From Anastrepha obliqua (taxonomy: Eukaryota > Arthropoda > Insecta > Diptera > Tephritidae), in the NCBI RefSeq assembly GCF_027943255.1, contig NC_072893.1, positions 90,217,784 to 90,281,783 on the forward strand: a DNA stretch of 64,000 bases, in the 5' to 3' direction. The notes beneath the pieces are model-generated. The model did not search any database. It saw nothing but the letters and a program-made list of their open reading frames with translations, and was not told the origin of the DNA. Positions 34,638-45,055 of the stretch are shown here, one piece after another. Both the position numbers and the translations under genes were made by a program. Every line of letters begins with the position of its first letter. The first letter of the stretch is position 1.

Positions 34638-35317
34638 CCCAGGTTGGCCCATATGGTAGTATTTTTTAATCATATGTTATTTTGACAGTGGCAGCATATA
34701 TAACGTTGAAAAATATTTGCAAATTTATTGATAAAAAGTAAAGGTAATTTTTTTGTCGTCGAGAAGCCAACACATCCTGAGGGAATGACTGTTTCGTACG
34801 CATTTTGAAGTGAGGGTATGCTCGACACAATTTTCTTTAAAAAGGCTGCTGGAAATGCTATTTTAGTCTACGGTGTAGCACGTTGAAAGTATGATAAATG
34901 ATTTTTGTGGCCGGAGATTGAAGACATGGCCATTGGACGATCTTTAGTCTTAGCAGGATGGCGCGCTATGAAACACATCATATGCCATAATCGATTTCTT
35001 GCGTCTCAGCGATATAGATTGGCCACCTCGGAGGTGCGACTTGACGCCGTTAGATATTTTTGTGAGGTACCGTAAATCATCGATGTTACGCAAAAAAATC
35101 TTAACTACCTATTCAAGCACTTAAGGCGAATATCGAGCAAGTAATTTGTAAAATAGAGTAAAAAACCGTCATGAAGGTCTTCGAAACCTAGTTTAGTAGG
35201 ATGCGCTATTGCGAAGTCAGCCGCGGAGACTGTATGATTGCCGGAAAAAAATTAATTTATGTTTTTTTTTTTTTAACTTGAAAAGAAAAAGAAATAAACA
35301 CTATATGGACAACGCTG
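34638..35317 (+). mobile_element. decayed DD41D element
   Basis: The left end (CAGGTTGGCCCATATGG) matches the TIR of the 18620-19895 element, and the right end closes with TATATGGACAACGCTG followed by TA at 35318. The coding remnant is scrambled by stops and indels. A segment near 35005-35060 still reads SDIDWPPRRCDLTPLD, the third-Asp region of this transposase family. About 680 bp remain of about 1.28 kb. It is the oldest-looking DD41D copy in the window. Confidence 0.75.
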
Positions 35318-35332
35318 TATATGTCTACACTA

Positions 35333-35812
35333 GTCCGGGTCGATTTGTGGGGAGGCAAAAAAAAAACGCTCATTGCTCTATAAAAACCATATTCTAGGGA
35401 TCAAAATAAGAAACTTTGCCGAAGGAACCATACCTCTAAAACGAGTTCTGATGTCCCCCAATTTGGGTCGAACTTTTTAGTTTCTTTTCTCATGTAAAGG
35501 CCAAAAATGGTGATATTTTGAAATTATTGTATGGGGAACCCCCCAGGGGAGTTCCAGGGGGTGTGCCACTGGCATGAATGGATCGGCCGTTCAAAGTTAG
35601 TGGTGGTCGGTCATACATTTGGACTCGATTGGAGCACTCTAAATGGGTCAAAGTGGGATTTTTCAAAATTTGCCCCTACCCAAAAGTTCGACCCAAATTG
35701 GGGGACATCAGAATTCGTTTTAGAGGTGTGGTTCCTTCGGCAAAGTTTCTTATTTTGATCCCTAGAATACGATTTTCACAGAGGAATGAGCGATTTTTAA
35801 ATCGACCCGCCC
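35333..35812. mobile_element. long-TIR MITE, copy 2, different core
   Basis: The same outer arms as copies 1 and 3 (GTCCGGGTCGATTT at left, GGGCGGGTCGATTT at right reversed), flanked by TA at 35331-35332 and 35813-35814. The centre differs: it lacks the AT-rich core and instead holds about 150 bp including GGGGAACCCCCCAGGGG and TGGATCGGCCGTTC. The right arm is longer than in the other copies, still pairing AAAAGTTCGACCCAAATT with the left arm. It lies 14 bp past the end of the decayed DD41D element. Confidence 0.9.
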
Positions 35813-35814
35813 TA

Positions 35815-36639
35815 GTCTACACCTATTTTGACTCTCCCATGCTTTTATAAACCATCGCTATATCGGCAGAGTTATAATACCCTTGTGACATAATGCGCTC
35901 TGGTGTAAAAATATTAACTACCGACTATGCAGGCAATTGCGAACAAGTGCTGCAACGCACTTAGAGAAGCAAAAGGGAAATTAATTATATAGGCTAAGGC
36001 ATTTAGCTAGTTAGAAGAGTTTGCAAGTACGCGTGCGTATGTGTGTGCTTCTGTATGTACAGTGTATGCATTTGCATGGCAAAATGACAGGCAGCTTGGT
36101 AAAACAGAATTAATATACAAAACAGAAGATAAGAGCAACAACAGCAACTATATATAGCAAAAGTAACACATCTCACAAATGACCCTGACGAGCGCAATGA
36201 TAATAATCATAGTTATGATGAAGCCATTGATATTTAATACATGGCAGTTGAGAACTTTGCGTAACACACATACACATACACACACAGACCTATGTATTTT
36301 AATAATGCTGGCTGTTGATGAAGGCCAAGCATTTGCTGATTGCCCAGCCAGCTGTTAGTGACGAGATTTTATGCTGTTAGAGCTCTAAAGAGGGGTGTGA
36401 GTGTTCAAATTTGTGTAATTCTAGGCCAGTAATGATGACTATGATGATTACTTGTTAATTACAAAACAACAGATGCAGAATATAACCACAAAGGTGAATA
36501 TACCAACGTTTTGATGTGAAAGTTGTACGAGGACCAACTTGCGGCATTAATGGATTATTTTCTTTTTTTAACTATAATATTTGTTGTTTTAAATTGGTTA
36601 CTTGTTTTAAATTGGTTATTTGAGTTAAAAACGACTCTC
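35815..36639. other. non-coding, no gene recognised
   Basis: Microsatellite-like CA-rich patches near 36260-36285 and a 17-bp unit (TTTTAAATTGGTTACTTG) repeated near 36587-36620. No gene. Confidence 0.4.
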
Positions 36640-36680
36640 TGTGTACACTTGTGTTCACAATAATAGCAGCGCGACATATT
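36640..36680. repeat. Tc1-type terminus-like sequence
   Basis: The string ACTTGTGTTCACAATAATAG, followed by CAGCGCGAC, resembles the terminal repeats of some insect Tc1-like elements (remembered as GTGTTCAAAATAATAGCAG-type). No partner inverted copy was seen nearby, so it would be a solo terminus. Confidence 0.35.
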
Positions 36681-36753
36681 GCAGAGGCTTGGCAAAGCAT
36701 TTCTTGTTTATTTTTAATATTTAATTTTTTTTAATATTTTTTGTAAAATCATA

Positions 36754-37850
36754 AAGGGTGATTTTTTAAGAGCTATAGGAAAGTTTTTCAAAAAAAAACA
36801 CGTAAAATTCGGAAAAAATGCAAGAAATTTTTATTTAAATCGATAGTACAGTCCATATAATTTAATGTTTGAAGATTATTTCATGCAAATGTTGACCGCG
36901 ACCGCTCTTCAAACGGTCCAGCCGCTTAGTCCAATTTTGGCATACTCTTTCCAATGTTTCGGCCGGTATCTTACATATAAATGCTTTAATGTTGTCTTCC
37001 AATGCGTTAGTTGAAGCAGGCTTGTCTGAATAGACATGAGCTTTAACATAGCCCCACCAAAAATTATCTAAAGGCGTTATATCGCACGATCTGGGTGGCC
37101 AATTGACTGGTCCCGAACGTGAAATAAAATGTTCACCGAACTCGCCTCTCAACAAGTCTATTGTTACGCGTGCTATGTGGCATGTGGCACCGTCTTGCTG
37201 AAACCACATGTCATGCAAGTCAAGCTCTTCCATTTTGGGCAAAAAAAATTGGATATCATTTCACGGTAGCGCTCACCATTCACAGTTTCCCTACGATTCG
37301 CAGCATCTTTGAAGAAGTACGGTCCAATGATACCTCCAGCCCATAAACCGCACCAAACTATGACCTTTTCTGTATACATTGGTAGCTTTTGCAATTCTTC
37401 TGGCTAATCTTTACTCCAAAATCGACAATTCTGTTTATTTACGTACCCATTGATCCAAAAATGAGCTTCGTCGCTGAGCACAATTTTTCGATAAAAAAGT
37501 TGATCTTCGGCCAACTTTCCAAGAGCCCATTCACCAAAAATTCTGCGTTGCGGTAGGTCGTTCGGCTTCAATTCTTGCACCAGCTGTATTTTGAAAGGTT
37601 TCACACCTAAATCCTTTTGCAAAATTTTCCACGTTGTTGAGTAACAGAGGCCCAATTACTGTGAACGGCAATGAATCGATAATTGATGGTCGTCATTAAC
37701 ACTTATTTGCAAGCGTTGTTCGTCTGTAAGGCGATTCGTGGTTAAATTATAGACCAAACTGAAGATGTTAGACAGTGAAACAAAACACGAAACGTGCATC
37801 AGCTGTTTGAACCAACTGCTTAAAAAGTTAATAGCTAAAAAATCACCCTT
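36754..37850 (-). mobile_element. DD41D element, second type, 1.1 kb
   Basis: Both ends begin AAGGGTGATTTTTTA in inverted orientation and are flanked by TA (36752-36753 and 37851-37852), a clear TIR pair and target duplication. It is the same subfamily as 22257-23192 but on the opposite strand, with a differently placed internal deletion. Confidence 0.92.
36862..37800 (-). pseudogene. DD41D transposase, one stop and one frameshift
   Basis: Minus strand, from the N-terminal side: after the leader, most of the first DNA-binding domain is missing or scrambled (about 37750-37640). The frame then holds WKILQKDLGVKPFKIQLVQE, the first catalytic Asp in IVLSDEAHFWINGY and CRFWSKD, followed by a single TAG at about 37405. 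It continues ELQKLPMYTEKVIVWCGLWA to a frameshift in a T-run near 37245, then MPKMEELDLHDMWFQQDGAT (second Asp) and PPRSCDITPLDNFWWGYV (third Asp, 41 residues on), ending QHLHEIIFKH at 36862. All three catalytic Asps are intact, and only two simple lesions lie in the catalytic half. Confidence 0.88.
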
Positions 37851-37854
37851 TACT

Positions 37855-38550
37855 TACGGCCTGATTAAGAGTGTTGTAAAGTAAAAAAAATATTGTGTGT
37901 GTTGGTGTTTCGCTTGTTTGTTTATATTCTGATGGAAATTTTGACATTCAAACCACCAAATTGCCAAAAAATTACGTGTAAAAAATTTTCAATTTTGGTT
38001 TTGTACTATTGCTATTACTTTGTATGAATTCACCTTGAATAAAACGAGATGCCCAACAGCTGAATGCATTAATAAAACGAAACAAAAGGGAGGAACTGCA
38101 GGTAAATGTAAAATGTTGGCTGGGCGAATGCAACAATTAAAATATATTTTGAAAGCCTTTTTGTTCGCAAAGCTCGAGAATGGCTCTAGAAATGGTACTT
38201 TATTCCTTTTTTTTTGCTTTTGAAATTTTGGTTATGTGTTTTGGATTAAATATTACTTCACAATTGAACTTCAGGATTTTGAAAATCCTATAGAATCATA
38301 TCCCACATAAGAGCGCTGTTCGCCTGCAAATCTTAAATGATAGCACTCTGCTGCTGTTAATGTGAGGGTAGTGTAAGTGCTAGTGTTCATGTTAGTGTTG
38401 TTTCCTATGCTAAATAACCAAGATGCAAAGATCGTGGAGAAATAATGTAGAGATGAATATCTATAAAAACTGCGTTGCGATAAAATAACCCAGTCAATAA
38501 TTGGTCATCATCAGTTATGTGTGTTTGGCGGTTTAATCTAAATATTTTTT
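37855..38550. other. non-coding, no gene recognised
   Basis: AT-rich. A short plus-strand ORF at 38020-38223 shows no domain. Nothing else was seen. Confidence 0.4.
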
Positions 38551-38662
38551 CGCCGCCGTAGCCGAATGGATTTGAAACTAAGAGAAGTAAATACCAAATG
38601 ATAGAAAATAGTGGTCGCTCATCCTTAGAGAGTATTTCTGTCTTGAAAAAGCTTTCCCTAAA
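38551..38662 (+). mobile_element. SINE fragments, rearranged
   Basis: It starts with the SINE head CGCCGCCGTAGCCGAATGGA (A box region), then after unrelated or highly diverged bases continues with GTGGTCGCTCATCCTTAG and GTATTTCTGTCTTGAAAAAGC of the SINE body, and stops before the 3' third. It looks like a head plus mid-body with an internal loss. Confidence 0.65.
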
Positions 38663-38752
38663 ACAAAAAACAAAAAAATTATATCTTTTAAATGTCCAAC
38701 ATGAGCTTACCTACAGTTAAATTCGGAAAAATGTTGATACATAAATGCTAAA

Positions 38753-38960
38753 TTATTGAAAACGTCGAGATATCGATGTTGAAGGTTGTTCAGCAACATT
38801 TTGCGCTTTAGTGGCAATATTCTGAGCGGAACATCTAGTTTTTGGTCTCCTAGTCTTTTTTCTATCCTTGACAGGACCAGTTTCTTGAAACTTTTTCATC
38901 AACCATTTGAATTTTCGACTCATTCGGATGATTATTTCCACTAATGGCATCACGAATTCT
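38753..38960 (-). pseudogene. Tc1/mariner N-terminal fragment
   Basis: The minus strand reads MMPLVEIIIRMSRKFKWLMK, then KFQETGPVKDRKKTRRPKTR and NIATKAQNVAEQPSTSISR. The pattern of helix-turn-helix, basic 'GRP'-like hinge and 'NIA.VAQ.VAE.PSTS.RR' is that of the N-terminal DNA-binding half of DD41D/Tc1-type transposases. No catalytic half is attached. The same piece occurs at about 42610-42770 and 50836-50935. Confidence 0.65.
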
Positions 38961-39251
38961 ATTATTTATATGATGTCCTTAAAGGCCGACCATTATCATA
39001 ATAAGTTTCAATAATTTTAACGCATGGTTTTATTGTGTAAAATTCTACATCTGTATACTTGATAAATGACAAAGATGACAAAAAAGTACGTCTTGGAATT
39101 ATTCTCTACTAATGAGCGTCGTTTTTGAAAAGCTTTTTATTAGGGTCAATTTTTTTAAATCACTAGTACTGGTATCACAAGTGGTTCAAATCGCTAAACA
39201 TTCAATTGTATATTAACTTCTATTACTTCTTAGATCATATTTCTTTCTTTT

Positions 39252-39885
39252 TTTTATTGGCGCGATCACCACTTACGCGATTTTGGCTGAGTTTAACAAA
39301 GCGCGACAATCGTTTCTTTCTCGTGCTAACCGGCGTTAGTTGGACACGCCAAGTGCTTCTCCACCTGATCTTTCTAGCTGATACCCTATCGAATACTTTG
39401 AGAGCGGGAGCGTTTGTATCCATTCGGACGAGATAACCCAGTCAACGAAGCCGCTGGATCTTTACAGCGCATTGTTTCATCGCTTACGCTACTCACGTGC
39501 AAAGCTCCAAAAATCTTGCGCAGAATCTTTCTCTCAAACACTCCAAGTGACGCTTCATCGGATACTGTCATCGTCCCCGCTTCTGCGCCATACGTTAGAA
39601 CAGCCTTAAATATTAGTTTTATTCGTCGGGGTAGGAGTTTATTACTCAATTGCCTACTTAGTCCAAAGTAGCACTTGTTGGCAAGAGAGATTATCCATAT
39701 GATTTCAAGGCTGATATTCTTATCGACGTTAATGCTGGTACCTAAATAAACGAAGTCTTTTACAACCTCGAAATCATAACTGTCAACAGTGACGTGGGAG
39801 CCGATAGGCGCCGACTATTTGTTTGATGGCAGGAGGTATTTTTTTTTGTCCTCGTTCACCGCCAGCCCCTTTCGCTTTGCTTCTT
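39252..39885 (-). pseudogene. RTE-like LINE 3' end
   Basis: Minus-strand frames give AKRKGLAVNEDKKKYLL near 39880-39830, then VTVDSYDFEVVKDFVYLGTS, SLANKCYFGLSRQLSNKLLP, LTYGAEAGTMTVSDEASLGV and FERKILRKIFGALHVSSVSD, and finally NAPALKVFDRVSARKIRW. This is the back half of reverse transcriptase plus C-terminus of an RTE-like non-LTR element. There is an in-frame TAG near 39820 and a frame change near 39420. The untranslated tail ends GTGATCGCGCCAATAAAAAA, an A-rich 3' end. The catalytic RT motifs lie upstream and are missing (5' truncation). Confidence 0.8.
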
Positions 39886-39889
39886 TATT

Positions 39890-42470
39890 CAATTATATCA
39901 ATATTCATATTTATTTATTATAAGATACTATAAATACCGATATTCAGTAAATTCTATAATAATGCAGTTTTTTATAAATACTCTGTTTTTCATTCAAATT
40001 TTCATAAATTTTTTTGTTCACACAACTTTAAAAAATATAGAATTGTGGCCAAATTATATTCAGAATTTTAATCCCATAATAATTCTACATAATTTTTTAT
40101 TTACATAATTTTGAAAGTACTCCGATCCGGAGGAATTTGGCTAGTTGGAATTTTTTCATATTTATTTAGAATTTTTACCCAAAAAATATTCTAGTGTAGA
40201 ACTTTGAACCGCTCCCATTCATATTTATGAGGAATATAAACTTACATTAGAATAATTTAATTGATTAATGGAAATTTGCTTATTTTCTTAATAACTTTGT
40301 AATAAAAGTTCTTATTTATATTTCTACATGAACAAAAATATTGGATTTTTTTTGCCCAAATATTTCTGAAACTAAATAAATTTTTCATAGAAGCTAATAA
40401 AAGCTTAAATTTTTGAAATATGTTTTCCTCCTGCTATTGTAAAGCTATCAAAAAACTCTCAAATTATTTCAATTGCACTTCGTGCTCGAAAAAAATACCA
40501 ATAATTACCGACTATGAACAAAAAATAGAAAACAAAAATCCAAATGAGAATGAAAATCAAAACAATGAAAGAATTTCTAGTAATCAACAATTTCGCAAAA
40601 GTGCAGTGCTTCTAGTTTTTGTACGAGGCCACTTCAACATTGAGCAACACAACTAAGTGGAGCGCACAACATTGCATTAATAGCGGGAAATTAATTAAAA
40701 TTGAGGTCGAATTAATTTGCCACATATTAACCCGACGGCCATTGCTGGGGATGTTAAAATCCATAGCCGTTGCAAGGGTACTTAAACACTGATGAATAAG
40801 TATGTGCATGCATACATGCATATACATACATGCATACATATCTAACTACATGCACATACATACATAAAGTTGTTAGTTGGGCGCGCTCGTCACGCTCAAT
40901 GCCCAGTGGCAACATTGACCGAATGACTTAATTAATAAACGACTGAAAGAGCAAGATCAGCGTACCAGCAAAAGCCACGAAGGCAGCATCAGTGGCGGTG
41001 GCAGCGGCAACAAAGCGACGCAGGCTAGCACATGCTTAGCTAATGTGCCGCAAAGGCCATGTAAAAAATTAGAAGCCAAGCATTCTCCCATGGGGCTAAA
41101 TGAGTGGGGTGATTTAAGAGAAGCAGGGGTGAAAGGAACTTTCAAAAGGCTTAAATGTCAAAAATTAAAAAAAAAAAATTAAAAATTATAAATTTGTTTG
41201 ACTTGTTACAGCGCAGCTTGAACGATGAAAATCCATTAAACTCAATGCTGATTATACCCACCAGCGCACAGATTACGAGTATGCAATTTAAGATGGGAGC
41301 CCTACATACATACATACATATCTACATGTAATTCCGATTATTTGCGCGACTTCTGCTGCAAACTTAATTATTGCTTGAGAGATTAATTCACTTTCCTTTT
41401 GTTTTGTTTAAGGGCGGGTAATTACGTATGTGTTTGAATTAAGCTGTGATTTAAGCAATGTATGTATGGATTTGTGTCAGTAGGATGGAAAATATATATG
41501 TACGAGTATAGACAAGATATCAGAATACATGAGGGCGCTTTAAAACTAGTTTTCAGTCTAACAATCGTATTTGACCTATAGGAGGTGCGTCAACTCAAAA
41601 TTTAATGTTTTCTATTTGAATGAAAATATTTTATTGCATTAATAGCACAATAGAAATTTAGCTTTTAAATTTTTTATATTAAAATTAATAAAGTTCAAAA
41701 TTCTTGAGCAGAGCAAATACATGAAACCCTCATAAGATTGCTAAAGAGCTGTTTGTTCATTTATTCATTTAAGGGTCTTAAGAAATGCGGTATTTCTTAC
41801 TGGTTATGAAAAACAGATTAATGCTAAATTATTCTGTCAAAAATAAATTAAATTTATAATTTACTAGTTTCATTGTAATGAATGAAGCAAATGGTAAAAG
41901 ATATAATTTACAGAGAAAGAATATTAGATAATACTAAGAATTCTGTCTAACAATTCATTTAGTAACAATTTAAAGTGGTTTTTTGTACAAGTAAAAAATT
42001 CGCAAATCTGATTTGAAACCGAATTCAGATCTCTCAAAGTTCTAGAAATTGGAGCACAGGAATCAGAAGTAAAGCAAAATAAGAAAAACCCTCTTCGAGA
42101 AAAAAAAGTGTTTTTTAAACCTTTTGTCTTTTAAGCCAATATATTTCATTTAACGTTTTTCCAGCTTTTCGATGTTCATATAAACAAAAAACCAAAAATA
42201 TTTCACGAGTCACACAAAATAAGAGTTTGTTTCTTCGACAACCTCCTCATTCGACTCAAATATGATATCTTACAGCCTATTAAATTCTTCACATCTGGAA
42301 TGAGGAAATTGTTGCAGAGGGTTCAGTTTAACGATATTGATAAAGGATACAATAATACATTTGATAAAGGAGTAATCCGTAAGATAAATTTTAACTAAAT
42401 CTACCGAGATCTACATAAATTTGACGAAATTCAAAAGCCTAAGTTATCTAAATACGACCAAGAAATATTA
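39890..42470. other. non-coding, no gene recognised
   Basis: About 2.6 kb. It includes a CATACATGCATACA-type repeat near 40805-40865 and TACATACATACATA near 41300-41320. The ORF at 40420-40656 is Asn/Lys/Glu-rich and unrecognised. No exons or element ends were identified. Confidence 0.4.
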
Positions 42471-42472
42471 TA

Positions 42473-43570
42473 AAGGGTCTTTCAGAAGCCACGCCAAGAC
42501 GTCAGTAGTGAATAATTCCTAGACGGTACTTTATTTTATCTCAGTACTATAATGCGTTAGAATTATTGAAACTTAGTCAATGAAAATAGTCAATTTTTAA
42601 CAACAACAAACTGCAAAATTTGTGATGTTCTTGGTGGAAATAATCATCCGAATGAGTAGAGAATTCAAAGGATGGTGAAACAATTTGAATAAACTGGTTT
42701 CGTCAAGGATTAAAAAAGGACTGGTAGACCAAGCCTGGTTCTGTCGAGGATAAGAACTAGACCGGCAGACCTAAAACTATACTTTCTGTTGAAAGTACCT
42801 TTTACTCAAATATGAACGAGACGTTATCAATAAAACGGTCCGCGGATGACATTTGGCAAAAATACATTTTTTGTTTTTTGGTAGGACTGTTATAAGCTTA
42901 CATGGCAAATTTCAGCGTGATATGTCACATAGTTTGTTTTCTGTGCTACTGTAAACAAGTCAAGCTCGAGTGTGTTCTTCGAATTCTCTTTTATGACTTC
43001 AATTGTCTCAAAATGTTTTCCACGGAGCGGCAACTTGAGCTTGGGTAACAGGAAAAAGTCACATGGAGCCATATCAGGCGAATACGGTGCTTGCGGAACG
43101 ATATTAACATTATTTTTGTTCAAATAATCGCGAACAAGACGTGATGTGTGAGCTGGTGCATTATCGTGATGCAAGAACCATGACTTGTTGTCCCACAATT
43201 CCTTCCTTTTAAGACGAATGTTCTCACGCAAACGCTTTAAAACGTCTAAATAATATTCAGTGTTAACCGATCGGCCTTGCGGAAGGAACTCCGAGTGCAC
43301 CACAACTTCGTAATCGAAAAAAACAGTCAGCATAACCTTAATTTTTGAGCGACTTTGGCGTGGTAGGGTAAAGTGTTGCTGAACTGAAGGACTCGACGTT
43401 GGATTGGCTGCTCGGCAAATTTTACCTATAGACGTGCTTATGTTACATTTTTAAATGATGTCATTTTTTGAGAGCCATATTTTGAGTGAGAATAGCGAAA
43501 TCTGAAAGAAACTAAACTTTGACATGTTTTATTTTAGAACACATCTAGACGCTTGTTTTGAAAGACCCTT
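42473..43570. mobile_element. composite element with AAGGGTCTTTCA termini
   Basis: Both ends carry AAGGGTCTTTCA as an inverted repeat flanked by TA (42471-42472 and 43571-43572), giving a 1098-bp unit. The left third contains a plus-strand N-terminal fragment of a DD41D/Tc1-type transposase (about 42610-42770; LVEIIIRMSREFKGW-like). The middle holds the minus-strand mariner copy B. The unit therefore looks like one TIR element interrupted by another, or a chimera mobilised as a whole. Confidence 0.65.
42792..43370 (-). pseudogene. mariner remnant, copy B
   Basis: The minus strand reads VMLTVFFDYEVVVHSEFLPQ, then GRSVNTEYYLDVLKRLRENI, FLHHDNAPAHTSRL (second catalytic Asp), YSPDMAPCDFFLLPKLKL (third, 34 residues on), ending NYVTYHAEICHVSL at 42890, followed by the 3' terminus CTCAAATATGAACGAGACG (42792). 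Relative to a full mariner, the N-terminal DNA-binding region and the first catalytic Asp are missing. Copies A and B differ by only about ten bases over roughly 455 bp by eye, but they break off at different inner points. Confidence 0.85.
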
Positions 43571-43574
43571 TATA

Positions 43575-44800
43575 ACCTTCTGTAGTAAAAATTCTAAGAA
43601 CCGTGCGGATAATGAGATAAAATGCACAATATGGAGATCTGATATACATCAAATACCCCTAAAGTTTTGTCAAGTAGAAATTTTAAAATATCGAGTTTGA
43701 ATAGCCAGCATACAGAATACTGTCCTGTACACAATTTTACCAAACCCAATGTGAATGAATAAACCACTTAGCTGAAATATATTGAAAAAGCTGTGAAAGA
43801 AGTTGAAGAATTTTAATATTTGCTCAATATTGAAATTTTCATATAGGGTTTTTTAAAATTAAATATCTTCGGTTCTGCTTAACATGTTTTAAATTTTCTT
43901 TTTCTTAATTTTTAGGATGTAATAACACTTAAAAAAAGTGGGATGGGTAAATTTATTTGCTAAAAATTTTTGATAATGTTTTTTTGTCATTTTTAGATAT
44001 TTACACAGAGCTCTTTCCTGTTTTCGCAATACTCTGGTTGATATTGAGAAACCAGAGTTAAATCTGTCAGATTATTCATAATTTTATTTAGCAGTTATTT
44101 TTCAAAAACCTGTGACAAGACTGGCAATGGGCCGCAACTCGAACGGCTGCAAGGTATAATTTTTGTTTTTTGATAAATTTGCTGAGGTATTTCCTTACAT
44201 TTAATTTGAAAAGTTTTCCGTTTTCTGTTACCAAAATGTAGCTCTTTTTCATTGTTAAAAGCTATCATTATATGTAAACTGAATATTTTGTTTCTAACGG
44301 GTTTTCCCTATGTTCATGATAAGCACACCTGCACCAGGGTTTATGTCATCAAGACTTATTTTAGGGAAACGTATAAAAATATCAATATGGAAGGCAATGT
44401 GCCCTCTTAACTCAACTTTTTCCTACCTAGTACAAAAAGCGTGTACATCCATCTTAAATAAACATATCCACTTGTAATATAAACTCATTTTTCTTTAAAT
44501 TAGATGTTTCTTAATAAAAAGTAATATATCACATACACAACAAGAAAGCCTTCCTTTAATAATATGTTATTTGTAAATTTTATTTATAATTAACTATTAA
44601 TAAATAAATAAATACATGAATAAATAAAAACTATAAATTCTCAGTTTTAACCCAAATGGATCAAACATGAAATTATTCGAGGGAACTCGATGCGAGAGTT
44701 ACATTTGCTAGCCCGTCTTGGAAAATTAGTTATTTTCATCGACGCCAGTATGCCATTGTTTTGTGAGGATGGACAGGGTATGAGTTCAATTGGACCATAC
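43575..44800. other. non-coding, no gene recognised
   Basis: AT-rich, with short TAAATAAATAAATA runs near 44595-44625. No supported features. Confidence 0.4.
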
Positions 44801-44805
44801 AGGTA

Positions 44806-45055
44806 TAAATATAAATGGCGGTTACACTCTTTTGGGGTGTTTGGTCGAGCTCCTTTTCCTACTTGTGTTGTGCGTCTTGATGTTGTTCCGATTCCGAACG
44901 ACAGATATTTTTTCACACTGCCATTGCTTGCCGAGGGGCGATCGTTATTAGAAAAAAACTGTTTCTATTAATATGACGTTTCGCGTACGAAGTTTTGATC
45001 CAATGCACTCCAAAATGGTAGGCACGCTTCAACCCAATCGGCTACGACAGCCACC
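44806..45055 (-). mobile_element. SINE, diverged, full length
   Basis: Reverse copy. The tail side begins near 44806, the body has GGTCGAGCTCC, TTGTTGTGCGTCTTGATG-like and GCTTGCCGAGGGGCGATCG blocks, and the head ends ACCCAATCGGCTACGACAGCC at about 45030-45055, the complement of the GGCCGCCGTAGCCGAATGGGT head. The B box is degraded. Confidence 0.75.
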
